Assembly: GCA_017163975.1 (NCBI GenBank)
Contig: JAFFSR010000010.1
Span: forward strand, 558,001 to 622,000
From: Anastatus disparis
Lineage: Eukaryota > Arthropoda > Insecta > Hymenoptera > Eupelmidae
Length of the DNA: 64,000 nt
Reading direction: 5' to 3'
Shown: piece after piece, positions 33,099 through 44,493 of the stretch
How positions within the stretch are numbered: the stretch's first letter is position 1
Layout of the letters: each line of letters starts with the position of its first letter
The notes under the pieces: model-generated
Seen by the model: only the letters and a program-made list of their open reading frames with translations
What the model was told of the DNA's origin: nothing
Databases searched by the model: none
Program-made: the position numbers and the translations under genes

Positions 33099-34760
33099 TT
33101 GTTATGCGAACAGCATTATATAAAAAATTTTGGACGAGAGGTCGACGGCCGATACGTTGTGCGCTTGCCGTTTCGAAACGAAAGAAGCGATTTGGGTGAC
33201 TCGCGTTCTCGGGCTCTTCGTCGCTTCTACTCTCTACAAAGAAGGTTAGAAACCCAACCAGAACTTAAACAAAAATATCACGAAATCATGCAGGAATATA
33301 ACAATTTAAAACACATGAGTTTGGTCTCGAACGAATCATCGCCAGGGTATTACATTCCACATCACGCTGTTTTTAAGACTTCAAGTTTGACGACAAAGCT
33401 GCGTGTGGTGTTCGACGCATCGATGAAGTCAAACAAGGGTCTGTCCCTAAATGACGTTCTAATGATAGGTCCAACCATTCAGGACAGGCTGTTCGAACAA
33501 TTACTTAGATTTCGCACGCACGTGTACGTCCTCACAGCGGACATCGAAAAGATGTACCGACAGATTCTCGTACATCGAGACGATCGCAATTTCCAACGTA
33601 TTTTTTGGTACTACGAGGGTCAAATTCGGGTCTTCGAACTTCATACCGACACCTTCGGGGTTGCTTCGGCCCCTTTCTTTGCAATTCGATCTATTCATTA
33701 ACTCGCCGATGACGAAGCTCACGAATTTCCTCTCACGAGCAAGATCCTAAAGCGTGACTTATACGTGGATGACTTGCTCACCGGAGCTAATACGTTGGAA
33801 GCAGTTTTACGTCTACGCGATGAAATAATCGATTTATTACGGCGTGGCCAATTTAATATTCGCCAATGAGCTTCCAATCATCATCACGCTCTCGATAACG
33901 TTGAACAAAAGGTTTTCAACGTCAACATGGCTACTACTCCAAATGTGGTTTCCAAGATACTTGGCATTTCGTGGAATTCGCATTTGGATGAATTTGTCTA
34001 CACTTCTACACAAATTAATATTGACGTCCGATTAACCAAGCGTGCGATTCTCTCTGAGATCGTGAAAATCTTTGACCCGCTTGGATTATTGGGACCTGTC
34101 ACCTTCAGCGCCAAGGTGATCATGCAAAACTGTTGGAAATTGAAGGTGAATTGGGATGACTCAGTCTCGGAGGAATTAAGCGCGTCTTGGAGCGCATTCG
34201 CGCAAAAATCGAACGCTATGCCCAATATTGGGATCAGCCGTATGCTTCTTCTTGAAAATCCGGTTAAGATAGAAATTCACGGTTTTTGTGACGCGAGTAA
34301 AAGGGGTTATGGTGGCTGCCTATACGTGCGTTCATCAGATTCTTTCAACAACGTATCAGTACGACTTGCTTGCTCCAAATCTCGTGTAGCGCCAATCAAG
34401 GAGACAACGATCCCGCGTCTCGAATTATGCGGCGCTCTTGTTCTTGTACGTCTCTTCAAGGAGTCTCGGTCAGCCTTCAACTTTCAAATCCCAATTTCAC
34501 GCTACATCTTTTGGTCGGATTCAACTATTGTATTGCAGTGGTTACAAAAATCTCCTGAAGTGTTGAAGGTCTTCGAGTCCAATCGTGTTCGCGAGATCCA
34601 ATCTTTAGACGAAACAATCATTTGGCGGCATGTCAGAACTCAGGATAACCCAGCCGACGCGCTTTCTCGAGGACAATTCCCGTCCGAATTCAGTTGTAAT
34701 GATACCTGGTTTTCGGGACCTCAATGGCTAGCTAAGGATGAAACGAATTGGCCGAGCTAA
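33099..34760 (+). pseudogene. BEL/Pao reverse transcriptase and RNase H
   Basis: One frame with stops at 33699-33701 (TAA) and 33867-33869 (TGA), both readable as single-base changes. It starts with G-R-Y-V-V-R-L-P-F, then RT blocks L-R-V-V-F-D-A-S, L-T-A-D-I-E-K-M-Y-R-Q-I and the active site L-Y-V-D-D-L-L-T-G (33758). Next come F-D-P-L-G-L-L-G-P-V, typical of BEL elements, and RNase H features: G-F-C-D-A-S-K-R-G-Y-G-G, S-D-S-T-I-V-L-Q-W and N-P-A-D-A-L-S-R-G. It copied the element RNA into cDNA. The frame ends with a TAA at 34758-34760 but continues in register into integrase, so this third stop is also a mutation. Very low decay for a three-stop copy. Confidence 0.85.
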
Positions 34761-34790
34761 TTTCATCCCTTAACGTCCAATCTTCCAGGT

Positions 34791-36299
34791 TTGAAGAGGG
34801 CTCGCTGTCTGATGACAAACCCAGTTGAGTGTGATTTCTTCCACAGATTTTCTAATTATGCCAAGCTGGTCAATTCCATTGCATTTTGTTTGCGCATGCG
34901 TCTGTCGAATCGTTTTAATGGGGGACAAATAAGTGTGAGAGAAAAGGTAGAAGCTGAGAGAAGAATTTTAGCGATAATTCAGAAGGAGCAATTTTCAGCC
35001 GAAATAGAAGCTCTAAAGAATTCAAGGACCATCAAAAGCTCGAAAATCGCAGCTCTCAATCCGTTTTTGGATCAATATGGGTTAATTCGCGTGGGTGGCC
35101 GTTTAAAACTGTCGAATCTAGTTGAATCACAAAGGCATCCGGTATTACTACCCTCCCATCATTACGTAACAGATCTCATTATTCGCGAAGCTCATCAACG
35201 CACTCTCCATGCTGGAATACAAGGTACTCTGTTCGCAATCCGACGAACATTTTGGATTTTAGACGGGAAGAGTCAAGTGCGCAGAATAGTGCGACGCTGT
35301 GTCATTTGCGTTCGATATAAGCCTAAGCCTATACAATATCAGATGGCCAATTTGCTGGGTCCACGTGTACGGGTGACTACAGTTTTTCAGCACGTCGGAA
35401 TGGACTTTTGTGGTCCATTCATCATTAAGGATCGGAAGACTCGACCTGCCAAAACTGTGAAAGCATACGTATGCGTGTTTATCGACATGGCTTCGAAATT
35501 CGTTCACTTGGAGGTGACAGGTGAGCTTTCTACTAGTTCGTTCATGGGAGCCTTTCGACGCTTCATCAGTCGACGAGGTACACCTTCTAATCTGTATTCT
35601 GATAATGGTACCAACTTTGTTGGTGCAAGAAATGAAATTAAGGAATTTTATAATTGGTATAGATCCACTCAGTTCCGCAACACATTCAATGCTTATGCCG
35701 TTCAAAATAACATCTCGTGGCATTTCAATCCTCCCGCGTCACCCCACTTTGGCGGAATTTGGGAGGCGGCTGTTAAGTCCTTCAAACATCATCTCAGGCG
35801 AGTTGTGGGGGGACAGTTGCTGACCTTTGAGGAATTTAATACTCTGTCTATTGAATTAGAAGCCGTTTTGAATTCCAGACCTCTTTGCTCAAGTTCTTCT
35901 GATCCCAACGACCTGAGCGCCCTAACCCCGGCTGACATCGTCATTGGTCGCAAACTTACGACCCTGCCTGAGATGGATCTGCTTACTGTTCCATCAAATC
36001 GGCTCTCCGTCTGGAGATTTATCACACGAGCCCGCCAGGATTTTTGGAAACGCTGGCAGCTTGAGTATCTCAGCGAGCTCCAGAAGCGTCAGAAATGGTT
36101 CTACAACACGAACCCAACTCAAAGGGGGGACGTTGTTATTCTTATTGATAAGAACAAACCCTGCATGGCCTGGGAGCTTGGTATCATAGTGGAGGTGTTT
36201 CCGGGAATCGATGTAATTGTTCGAGTTGTGGATGTCAAGACTTCGAGAGGCGTTTTTCGCAGAAACACCACAACTCTTTGTCCACTACCTAAGGAATAA
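34791..36299 (+). CDS. BEL/Pao integrase, open reading frame
   Basis: 502 open codons in the same frame as the RT. The N-terminal zinc-binding module is visible (H near L-H-A-G-I-Q-G-T, then C-V-I-C-V-R-Y-K). The integrase core follows with the catalytic triad in G-M-D-F-C-G-P-F, Y-S-D-N-G-T-N-F-V-G and H-F-G-G-I-W-E-A-A-V-K. The tail (R-Q-K-W, R-G-D-V-V-I-L-I-D, R-V-V-D-V-K-T-S-R-G) is the domain seen at the end of BEL pols. It inserts the cDNA into the genome. All three catalytic residues are kept and there is no stop, although upstream stops would prevent normal Pol synthesis. The first Met at 34791 follows the mutant stop and need not be a start. Confidence 0.9.
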   Translation: MKRARCLMTNPVECDFFHRFSNYAKLVNSIAFCLRMRLSNRFNGGQISVREKVEAERRILAIIQKEQFSAEIEALKNSRTIKSSKIAALNPFLDQYGLIRVGGRLKLSNLVESQRHPVLLPSHHYVTDLIIREAHQRTLHAGIQGTLFAIRRTFWILDGKSQVRRIVRRCVICVRYKPKPIQYQMANLLGPRVRVTTVFQHVGMDFCGPFIIKDRKTRPAKTVKAYVCVFIDMASKFVHLEVTGELSTSSFMGAFRRFISRRGTPSNLYSDNGTNFVGARNEIKEFYNWYRSTQFRNTFNAYAVQNNISWHFNPPASPHFGGIWEAAVKSFKHHLRRVVGGQLLTFEEFNTLSIELEAVLNSRPLCSSSSDPNDLSALTPADIVIGRKLTTLPEMDLLTVPSNRLSVWRFITRARQDFWKRWQLEYLSELQKRQKWFYNTNPTQRGDVVILIDKNKPCMAWELGIIVEVFPGIDVIVRVVDVKTSRGVFRRNTTTLCPLPKE

Positions 36300-36375
36300 T
36301 ATTACATTTCGATAGCATCAGAATGTTCGAAATTCACGTTTATTCGTACTAACAACTCTGCTCAGAACCCATTCG

Positions 36376-36389
36376 CAGGGGGGGGAGAA
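36376..36389 (+). other. Polypurine tract of the BEL element
   Basis: AGGGGGGGGAGAA-like purine run immediately before the TG of the 3' LTR. Confidence 0.6.
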
Positions 36390-36906
36390 TGTTTCGTCGT
36401 AGACGAAAGTTCGTCGACGTGCGAGGCATGTTTTTGTGGGCAGCTCCAGCATGGGACACGCCTGCGGGGTTTGGCGCGCGGCGACGAGGCCCGATCATTG
36501 TGCTCTCTTTGTGCCGGCAGGGAGGGGGTAGGACGGGTGTTCCTTTCAGCGCGCGTCTGTTTCAGTTCAGTTGATCGCCGTTTCTCCCACGAGACGGATG
36601 TCTGAGTTCGTTGTGCACATATAATTTCTAAAAATACGTTCAAGTGTCTTATAATTTATTTGTACGCGTAAATAGTGTACGAATTGTGTCAATCCCATTG
36701 TTGTAATCACGAGCTAACAACGGTACTGTTACCGTGTTATCGGAACTCGGAGAGCTCTCCTTCACTTCCCGCGCAAATCAATCATTCTAATTTTCCAGTA
36801 GACTGTCCCTGGTGACGGCTCCTGACGAAACATAGCCACGTGGTATCATCACGTAAGTAACCTTTATTATTCACATCTTTCATCGTACAAGACAACAATA
36901 TCAACA
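36390..36906 (+). repeat. 3' LTR of the BEL/Pao element
   Basis: 517 bp, starting TGTTTCGTCG. The deletion relative to the 5' LTR lies between AAAT direct repeats (GTAAAT/AGTGTACG), pointing to a microhomology deletion. No matching target duplication was found next to the two LTRs. Confidence 0.85.
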
Positions 36907-37611
36907 ACAATGCATTGTTATGCCTTTACCTTGGTTGATAATAATTAATTCTATACTTAATTATTTATTATTTAATTTATTTATTTATCATGTCTTATGC
37001 TTATTGTTTTCATTGTTAAAACCAACAAAAAATGTATTGTTTTGTTTAAGAAATATATCACATTGTTCATTTATATATTTAATTATTTATCCTTTCCAAT
37101 AACATATAATAATAATAATCGTCTTTTACGTAAACTAATTCTAAATTTTCGACGATACACGTTTTTTAAAATAATAAATGGAAAATTTTATTAATCGTTT
37201 AAAAATAACATCTAACAATCCGATCACAACTCAAAATATACGCGCGAATATATTAACAAAAGTGATTCTATTAATGATTAATGATAACTTTCAAGAAAAA
37301 ACCTTAAATGATTCTTAATAGTAATCAATTAGAGCACAATTTGATAGACTCTACTGTTAACTATCTATATTCAAATAATAGTGGATCAGACTCAACATTT
37401 TATTAGCATTTTTTAGCACTATGAAGGTTGAAAAAAACGTTTCATATTAGTTCAAATAATGGCCATAAAACATTCCCATTTTCTGCTCTTCACTTTAAAG
37501 AAATGGCCATAAAATGGTAGAAAAAGCGTTTCATTTTCTACCAGGGTTTTCAAATTATTTTAAACTATAACCAACATAACAATATCATCTCTTTTTGCAT
37601 TTGCATATAAT
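36907..37611. other. AT-rich stretch with a small TGGTAGAAA repeat
   Basis: No gene. ATGGCCATAAAA occurs twice (about 37459 and 37503), and TTTTCTACCAGGG ends the block at 37555. Confidence 0.35.
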
Positions 37612-37670
37612 CCGGATAGTTACACGCTATTTTCTTCGTCGAGGAGGACAAATTTCTAAGTAAGGGGGGA
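37612..37670 (+). mobile_element. Fragment resembling the 3' internal end of the endogenous retrovirus
   Basis: CGAGGAGGACAAATTTCTAA followed by GTAAGGGGGGAAG resembles CGAGGACGACAATTTTCCTA/AGTAAGGAAGGG at 48580-48613, just before the putative 3' LTR. It may mark the border of a neighbouring related copy, with an LTR beginning near 37667; I cannot find that LTR's partner. Confidence 0.35.
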
Positions 37671-38363
37671 AGCGGAAATTAATTTAATAATGTGATTTTT
37701 TTTTATTTCCATTTTAATTAAGTTTCGGCATTTTGTGAAATTTTATTATTCATTATAATTCAGAAAATAATTTATCTAGTTTTGCAATATTATGTGATTT
37801 ATGATCAATAATCGATTGACAGATTCATTTTATTTGACTCTTTTTGTGCATTAATAATAAAATATAAATGTATTAAAATTTTTATTACGAAACAATAATT
37901 TGTGAAATTGTATTGAAGAAGGGAAATGTTTTAAAAAATAGAAGTGTGTGACTATAGGGTGATGTACGCATGTACATTTCAAGTTATGAATTCTGAAAGT
38001 TATTATCTTTATTAACGATAATGTAGCCATATAGAATTAGTTACATTTGCTTTAAATTTAACAGTGAAAATAATTGATGGAACCCACAAACTTTTCAATT
38101 TTTAATAATTCTAAAAACTAAGCAAGTTGCTAAAACTTTGTATGGTATCATTAAATTAAATTATTTTTCATGAATAATTTGAAATATTTCGGTTCATACA
38201 AGAAAATTGAAGAATTTAAATCAAACGTGAAATCAGTAGCATTGTCATCAGGATTAAATTAAGTTGTACAACTGGCTGATGTCAGATTTTATTATATCAG
38301 TTATGTATAATAATAAATAATAAAAAAGAAAAAAAAGAAAGAAAATAAAGGGTACATAGCATA

Positions 38364-39661
38364 CACTGCCGCCGAGATACTTTTGCCCCCCTTCGTCTAA
38401 AATCGACTTATCTAAAAAGTTTTATAACTCTGAAAAAAATGGTCGTAGCCTAAAAATTCCAACGGGATTCGAAATATTGTTGAAAATTCTTTCAAAATCT
38501 ATTGGTTTGATATAAAAAAAAACATTTTTTTCGTATCTCTTATCCTTGTTTAAAAAGAAATTTTTTTTAACTTTGTTTTGACTTTGTAAAATAGTGTTCA
38601 ATTTTAGTAGAAATTGTTACATTAATACAAAACCAAATATGTTTTAAAGCTTATATTTCAACGATGAGAATGCAATGTCGAACGTCTCGATTCGACCTTT
38701 GAAACCAGAGTTATAAGATTTTATATTTAAAAATAAGGTTTCTTTCGATGTATGAATATCTCTGAATATCTCTGAATTTAAGAGGAATAGAAAAATTTGA
38801 CAGAGAGAAAAAATGTTCCTTTTTGGTCAAATAATAATAATGTATAATAAAAAATTGAGTTCGAAAAATTTTTTTTTTGCCCTAGGCCGCAAAATGACCA
38901 TTTTGCGTTCTACGGAAAAACTTTAAATGTCTCGGCCTCGGGACAAAAAAATAGTATATTAGACCATAGATGCATATTGATCATCCTCGCTCGTGCAACT
39001 TTCGAGGCCTCGCTACGCTCGGCCCCAAAAGTTCGCACTCGCCGAGAATGATCGATATGCATCCTTGGTCAATAATGTACTATTTTTTGTTGGAATGTAA
39101 TGAAATTTTGATATCTTTAAAATATTGAACAACGTGGGTAAAAAAGGCAAAAAAAAAATTTTTTTCCGAAATCAATTTTTTTATTATATATTATTATTAT
39201 TTGACCAAAAAGGAACATTTATTCTCTCTGACAAATTTTTCTATTCCTTTTAAATTCAGAGATATTCATACATCGAAAGAAACCTTATTTTTAAATATAA
39301 AATCTTATAACTCTGGTTTCAAAGGTCGAATCTAGACGTTCGACATTGCATTTTCATCGTGGAAATATAAGCTTTAAAACCTATTTGGTTTTGTATTATC
39401 GTAACGATTTCTACTAAAATTGAACACTATTTTACAAAGTCAAAACAAAGTTAAAAAAAATTTCTTTTTAAACAAGGATAAGAGATACGAAGAAAATGTT
39501 TTTTTTATATCAAACCAATAGTTTTTGAAAAAATTTTCAACAATCTTTCGAATCCCGTTGGAATTTTTAGGCTACGACCATTTTTTCCAGAGTTATAAAA
39601 CTTTTTAGATAAGTCGATTTTAGACGACAAAGGGGGCAAAAGTATCTCGGCGGCAGTGTAT
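38364..39661. mobile_element. TA-flanked mariner-type foldback (~1.3 kb)
   Basis: Arms 38364-38880 and 39150-39661 are inverted copies. Ends TACACTGCCGCCGAGATAC and GTATCTCGGCGGCAGTGTA give a TA duplication and a CACTGCC start, a Tc1/mariner-like pattern. The ~270-bp centre holds a second nested hairpin around GATGCATATTGATCAT and a GC-rich CGAGGCCTCGCTACGCTCGG. No transposase. Confidence 0.75.
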
Positions 39662-39893
39662 ATCTGTAGTTTTAGATAAATCAAAAAGAAAGGCTAACTG
39701 GAACTGTAAGTAATCATCTTCTGGAGAAAAATAGTGGGAAGCAAAGATATTGTGTAGTACAATATTACAAGTAAGATAGAATAAAAGCACGAAATTGTAA
39801 ATTGAGCAGTTACGAAAAAAGGAAATAGTTACAAATATTAGTTAGCAATCCCTAGCATCAGCACAACTAGTAATAAGATTGAGTTAAAACATC
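39662..39893 (+). other. Leader before the retroviral gag
   Basis: No gene. AACTGTAAGTAATC at 39703-39716 fits a splice donor, which could pair with the acceptors in front of env and the fourth gene. Confidence 0.4.
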
Positions 39894-40979
39894 ATGATGA
39901 GCCCTCCGGAGGGTAATAATACTACTGCGGCTGACGAATCATTGAGGATATTGAGTGCTATGACTAACAGCTTCGATTTTAATAGCGCCTTGACAGGACA
40001 ACAAAACTTCAATGGTAGTAACATGTCTTTGAAAGACTTCATGCAGGACGTGAGAAATGGGAAGGTGTATGTACCTAAGAACTGTGAGGGCCAGTAAGTA
40101 CAAGCAGTACTAAGTAAATTACAAAGGAGTGATTGTACTTATGGGTACACTTTTGACACAGTGAATGAATTAATAACCCATCTGAAGACTCGTTTTGCTC
40201 CAGGAAAAAGCTACACCTACTATACGACCAAAATAAATGATTTACGCATGAAACAAGGAGAAATGGTAGGAAGGTTCTATGACAGGCTTACCATCCTGTC
40301 AAGTGGAGCAAAAACAGCTCTCGCAGAGGAAACACCGGACTTGACCTCATCGAATCTCACTAATATGATTAAGCCTTTGGAAATGATGGTCAAAGACATT
40401 TTCATTCGGGGTCTGCCTGCTGATATAGCCGTTCAAGTGGACGGACGAAACTTCGCTAGTTTACAAGAAGCTTACAAAGATGCAGTAAGAGTAAAAACTC
40501 GAAGGGAAGCATAAATTATTCTAGATACTAGGTATGAATTTCATGGAAAGTCTCAAGTACAGAACTGGGAAAAGACTGAGTTCTTAGCAGCAAATCCTTC
40601 GAATCAACGGTTTAACAATTGGCGACCAAGGTTCATGACACAATCATTTGACGTAGGCTATGTACAGCAATCTCCACCTAGAAGATTAGACAATCTAACT
40701 CAAATGAACCCAAATAATTCGAGAAGAACCAATTACAATGTTCAGACTAACGGGCTATTCAGAAGTATGCAAGACAATAGGCCGCCTTCTCGTTTTAACC
40801 ATGATTATGCTAGGAGAGATTACGCAAGACATAATGAGCAACCGTTAGATTACCAAGTTAATCGACCGGATTTACTAACAACCAGTATCGTGAATATCAA
40901 CGACCTTTCAATCAAGGCAATCGTAATACCAATTTTCAACAAACTACAGCATCGGCCATCGAAAACCAAACACCTTTAA
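39894..40979 (+). pseudogene. Endogenous retrovirus (insect, errantivirus-like) gag
   Basis: One frame from ATG 39894, with stops at 40095-40097, 40512-40514 and 40977-40979. The first ~200 residues resemble insect Ty3/gypsy Gag (H-L-K-T-R-F-A-P-G-K, Y-Y-T-T-K-I-N-D-L, F-I-R-G-L-P-A-D-I), the capsid part. The remainder is N/R/Q-rich with no zinc knuckle, as is usual in this group. Gag would form the particle. Because only stops and few frameshifts interrupt it, the copy is moderately old. An ERV of this type was once able to infect or transpose; this one is not functional. Confidence 0.7.
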
Positions 40980-41239
40980 GCCAAGACTCTGCTGAACAGA
41001 ATGCTCATAATAATCCATATAATCCTTTAAACTCGCATGTGGCTCGTCACAATTACGAGTTGACAAGCCAAAACAGACTGACTATTGCCTCATCACTGAG
41101 ACAATAAACGAATAATCAGGAGAACCATTCACCAGATGGGGGCGATTCCCAAGACCCAAAATCCAATCATGGTAATGAAAAATCCGCAGCAAGAATTGCT
41201 ACGTATAAAGGAATTGTCAGCAGCGATGCCTAACCCGAC

Positions 41240-41932
41240 GAACCCACCGCAATAAGACTACATGTACCGGAAAGGAAAAATCCTTGGCTGACCTTTATGA
41301 TTGACAACGGTGCTGCTGTCAATTTAATAAAATATAGTGCAGTAGATGGAGAGGTACTATATGAGCCCAACGAGGCTACCGAACTCAATGGTATCACAGA
41401 CGAATGCATTAAGACTTGTGGAACCACTTGGCTTACGTTAAGGGAACGACCCGTAAAATTTCACATCGTAAATTGTAATTTCCCAATAGAACAGGATGGA
41501 CTAATAGGACGAGGATACCTGAAGCAAGAGGAAGCTGTGATATCTTATTATAACCACGCCCTTATGATTTCAGGAGATGTGATGCATCCCATACCTTTTA
41601 TAGGAAAGGAAGAGAGTGATCACGCAGATAATTATCAAGCGACACAAGAAAGCTCATGTATAGACTCTTTAGTCACTACGAAAGAGACGAGTAGCATAGA
41701 CGATAACTCTCATCCGATAGAGTCAGATAAAAACAAAACAGGTCCTCAAAAATATCATCTTAAAGGAAGAACTAGACATATTTTAGAGATAAGACTCAAT
41801 CACTCAAATTTAAAAGAAGGATATTTGCCACGAATTGATGTCAACAATAAAAAGGTTTTGATAGGAGAAGGAATTGTTGCTAACAACGATGGGGTATGCA
41901 GGGTCATGGCAATCAACATAGGGGAAGTGTGA
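41240..41932 (+). pseudogene. ERV protease and post-protease segment
   Basis: The frame is open from about 41240, and the first ATG is at 41297. The aspartic protease motif reads F-M-I-D-N-G-A-A-V-N-L-I, with DNGA in place of the usual DTGA; the catalytic aspartate is retained. D-G-L-I-G-R-G-Y-L is the conserved block near the protease end. A following segment (R-L-N-H-S-N-L-K-E-G-Y-L-P-R) matches the spacer that normally leads into RT in gypsy-type pols. RT does not follow. Confidence 0.65.
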
Positions 41933-42495
41933 ATCAGACACAGCCAGAAGATACTCAAATAATCCATTTGAATGCAGTGCCTCTGAGAGATACCGGAGAA
42001 GGCACCGATAATGAAGATTTCTCTATTGAACAAACTTCAACACAAGAAGGAAACAAACCGACTTTAGCGGCACCTACCTTGTCTGCTACAAAAGATGAAT
42101 CGGACATAATTACTTCTGAAAACATTTCGAACGAAATAACCCGATGTTTTAAGGACGACGATAGTGCAGTATCAAAATCTTTAATGTCATCTACGGGAAT
42201 AGAAGATGACTCTGCTGCAATCAATGACACTTATAAAGCAGTAACTGAGACCCCGGTCCCTAAGAAGCGAGGGTTAACAACTGCTGACAAACAAAGGATA
42301 AAAAGAGATACTGAACGTAAATGCGATGAATTGGAACAAAGTCTGAGAGAACATTGGTATAATACTGGTGACTGGGTATTCTTGGAAATACTCGCTGATC
42401 CTCCAACCAAACCCATGCCGAAATATTTTTCAGACGGGGATGAACCCACACCTTCTCAAAGAGATAAGATAGGCGAAGAGACTAGGAATTCCTGA
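41896..42495 (+). CDS. Acidic open frame in the place of RT, unknown
   Basis: 199 open codons overlapping the end of the protease frame by 37 bp. Composition is acidic and S/T/E/D-rich, with a K-K-R-G-L-T-T-A-D-K-Q-R-I-K-R-D-T-E-R-K basic/helical stretch and a tryptophan-containing H-W-Y-N-T-G-D-W-V-F part. I recognise no RT motif (no YXDD) and no other domain. It sits where RT and RNase H should be. It could be a linker left by a deletion or sequence gained by this lineage. Confidence 0.4.
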   Translation: MQGHGNQHRGSVNQTQPEDTQIIHLNAVPLRDTGEGTDNEDFSIEQTSTQEGNKPTLAAPTLSATKDESDIITSENISNEITRCFKDDDSAVSKSLMSSTGIEDDSAAINDTYKAVTETPVPKKRGLTTADKQRIKRDTERKCDELEQSLREHWYNTGDWVFLEILADPPTKPMPKYFSDGDEPTPSQRDKIGEETRNS

Positions 42496-42508
42496 AATAA
42501 CCAATACA

Positions 42509-42814
42509 ATGTCTAATATACTACCTATACCAGAAAAGCCAATAGACGAGCAACTACTTGATGGAACCAGTGACTTAATAAATACAGTTCAATGTACTGT
42601 AGACCAAATCATCACCGATAACGAACTAATTAATGGAGAAAACCGCGAAAACACTGATGTGGAAGCCAATGTGAGCAGTTCTTTTGTACACTTACCGGTT
42701 AACAGGGCTATCTCCGTCACACCTAGCATTAAGGTTAATAAACCACAGAAAAGCAGTACCCCGTGTGTTAGAAAAAAACAGGCTCAGTCCCCTAACCTTG
42801 AGGTAATATCGTAA
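42509..42814 (+). pseudogene. Open linker frame of the ERV pol region
   Basis: About 100 codons, hydrophilic, no domain recognised. Probably part of the same long linker between the protease and integrase modules; the ATG is not supported as a true start. Confidence 0.3.
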
Positions 42815-42841
42815 ACAAATCCTGTAGAAGAGACTGTAAAC

Positions 42842-43399
42842 ATGAACTACACTAGAGAGGCAAACGATACTTTCACTTTATTACCGCTAATACCCGCTTG
42901 TGTATTAGCCGATAATGCTCCTGAAATAAGCACAGGTGAGTCAACTAGCTCTACAAAAGAGCAAGAGAAAAGAATGAATAACGTAGTTCAAACAAGGAAT
43001 TGTTTAACATATAAAAGAGACCACTATTTACTTTTTATGTCTAGAGATTGTAACCGACATGACTCGGTGACGAGACTATTAAATGACATTGGTGCCATAG
43101 ATATCCGAGATATAAAACGACATAAACCTATAAAAGGTCAAATAACGGTTACACCTTACAAGGGGAAAAATGTATTCTCTTTGATCTTAAAGGATAAGGA
43201 ACAAGATTTATTGGACATTGATGTTTTGAATAACACTCTTGATAGGATAGTCAGACTACTTAATGAAACGAAGATCCTGACGTTACGTGTACCTAGACGA
43301 AGCCAGGTGACCGACCATTTAGGCCCAGGAATGCTCAACGAGATACTCAGAAAGCATTTTAATCAACACCAACATAACTGTCACACTGTGTTACGGTAA
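42842..43399 (+). pseudogene. ERV pol module before integrase, possibly macro-domain-like
   Basis: 185 codons. The last ~130 residues form a folded-looking domain: Y-L-L-F-M-S-R-D-C, then L-L-N-D-I-G-A-I-D-I, then G-Q-I-T-V-T-P-Y-K-G-K-N-V-F-S-L-I-L-K-D-K, then L-R-V-P-R-R. The alternating strands and helices, and the place just before integrase, recall a macro-like module that I associate with some insect gypsy pols. No nucleotide-binding residues can be verified by eye, so the assignment is tentative. It is followed at once by integrase sequence in other frames. Confidence 0.3.
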
Positions 43400-44466
43400 G
43401 TCTGAATATCCTAGCGAGAATGAAAGAGAAGAGATCATTTCTAACCTACATGACAGTTTAATTGGAGGACACAAGGGTATTAACCAGACTTATGCCACAA
43501 TTAGAGAGCGATATTATTGGCCCGGAATGAGAAATGATGTACTTGACTTCATACAGATCTGCGCAACTTTTCAAGAAAGGGAAATAGGCTGCATCAACAA
43601 ACGAGCTCCCATGATTATCACCGACATGCCAATAGAGAGTTTCGACAAAGTCTCCATCGACACATTAGGCAAATTGCGACTAACGTCTTCTAATAACTGC
43701 CATATATTAACCATGCAATGTCACTTAACTAAATATGTTATTGTTATACCTCTTCCAAATATAAAAGCTAAGACGAATGCAGATGCACTAGCTAGACATT
43801 TAATCTGTCAGTTCAGAGCACCTTGAGCCATATTATCTGACCGTCGAACCAGCTTCATGTCTGAAATAATCGCTGCTTCACTTCAATTGCTAAAGGTAAC
43901 ACAGTTACATTCCTCTGGTTATCGACCTCAAACCATGGGAGCTTTAGAAAGAAGCCATGCACCTTTAGTGGATTTTATTCGCACCTATGCCGACCAATAT
44001 GAAGATTGGGACAAGTTGACACCGTTTGCGGCATTCACATACAACACAAGTCTGCACGCTGCTACTGGATACACACCCTTTGAGTTAGTATATGGAAAAG
44101 TTGCTCGATTTCCTTGGTGCATACCAGAGGAAGAGAGGTTAGCCACATATAATCAGTATCTACGTGACCTTATCACGAGACTAAATGAAATAAAGGTTAT
44201 GGCTGATAGAGATGACAGAGACAAATAACCAGAAAAATAGGTTCTAAGGAATACTATGACAAAAAAGGTAAGGCTTTTAGACCGGAAGTTAGTGACTATG
44301 TATATATAAAGAATGAACCCCACACAGACAAGTTTGACAAGTATTATTTAACGCCATTGAAGGTGATAGAGATTTTAGCTAAAAATAATGTCTCGTTCGA
44401 AAACCCTAGTGGCAAAACCATACTAAAACACATTGCCAAATTAAAACCAGCGTTGATTCGAGAATA
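43400..44466 (+). pseudogene. ERV integrase, several frameshifts
   Basis: The zinc-binding N-terminus is spread over other frames around 43430-43560 (with I-R-E-R-Y-Y-W-P-G-M). The core is in 43527-43826 and 43857-44228. The catalytic set is visible: D in V-S-I-D-T-L-G, D in I-L-S-D-R-R-T-S-F (normally SDQGTNF, so damaged around it), and E in M-G-A-L-E-R-S-H-A-P-L. An in-frame TGA follows I-C-Q-F-R-A-P. The C-terminal part (44229-44466) continues in another frame up to a TAA. It would integrate the provirus; it is inactive here. Confidence 0.75.
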
Positions 44467-44486
44467 ACTGATATTTTTAACAATTA

Positions 44487-44489
44487 CAG
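44487..44489 (+). promoter_or_regulatory. Candidate splice acceptor for env
   Basis: TTTTTAACAATTACAG ends five bases before the env ATG at 44494. Env of insect retroviruses is made from a spliced RNA, so an acceptor is expected here. Confidence 0.5.
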
Positions 44490-44493
44490 GAAA

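Noticed and set aside
37670..38363. 5' LTR of the endogenous retrovirus
   Set aside because: I compared it with 48614-49152 and saw no shared sequence or TATA box, so no LTR pair can be claimed.
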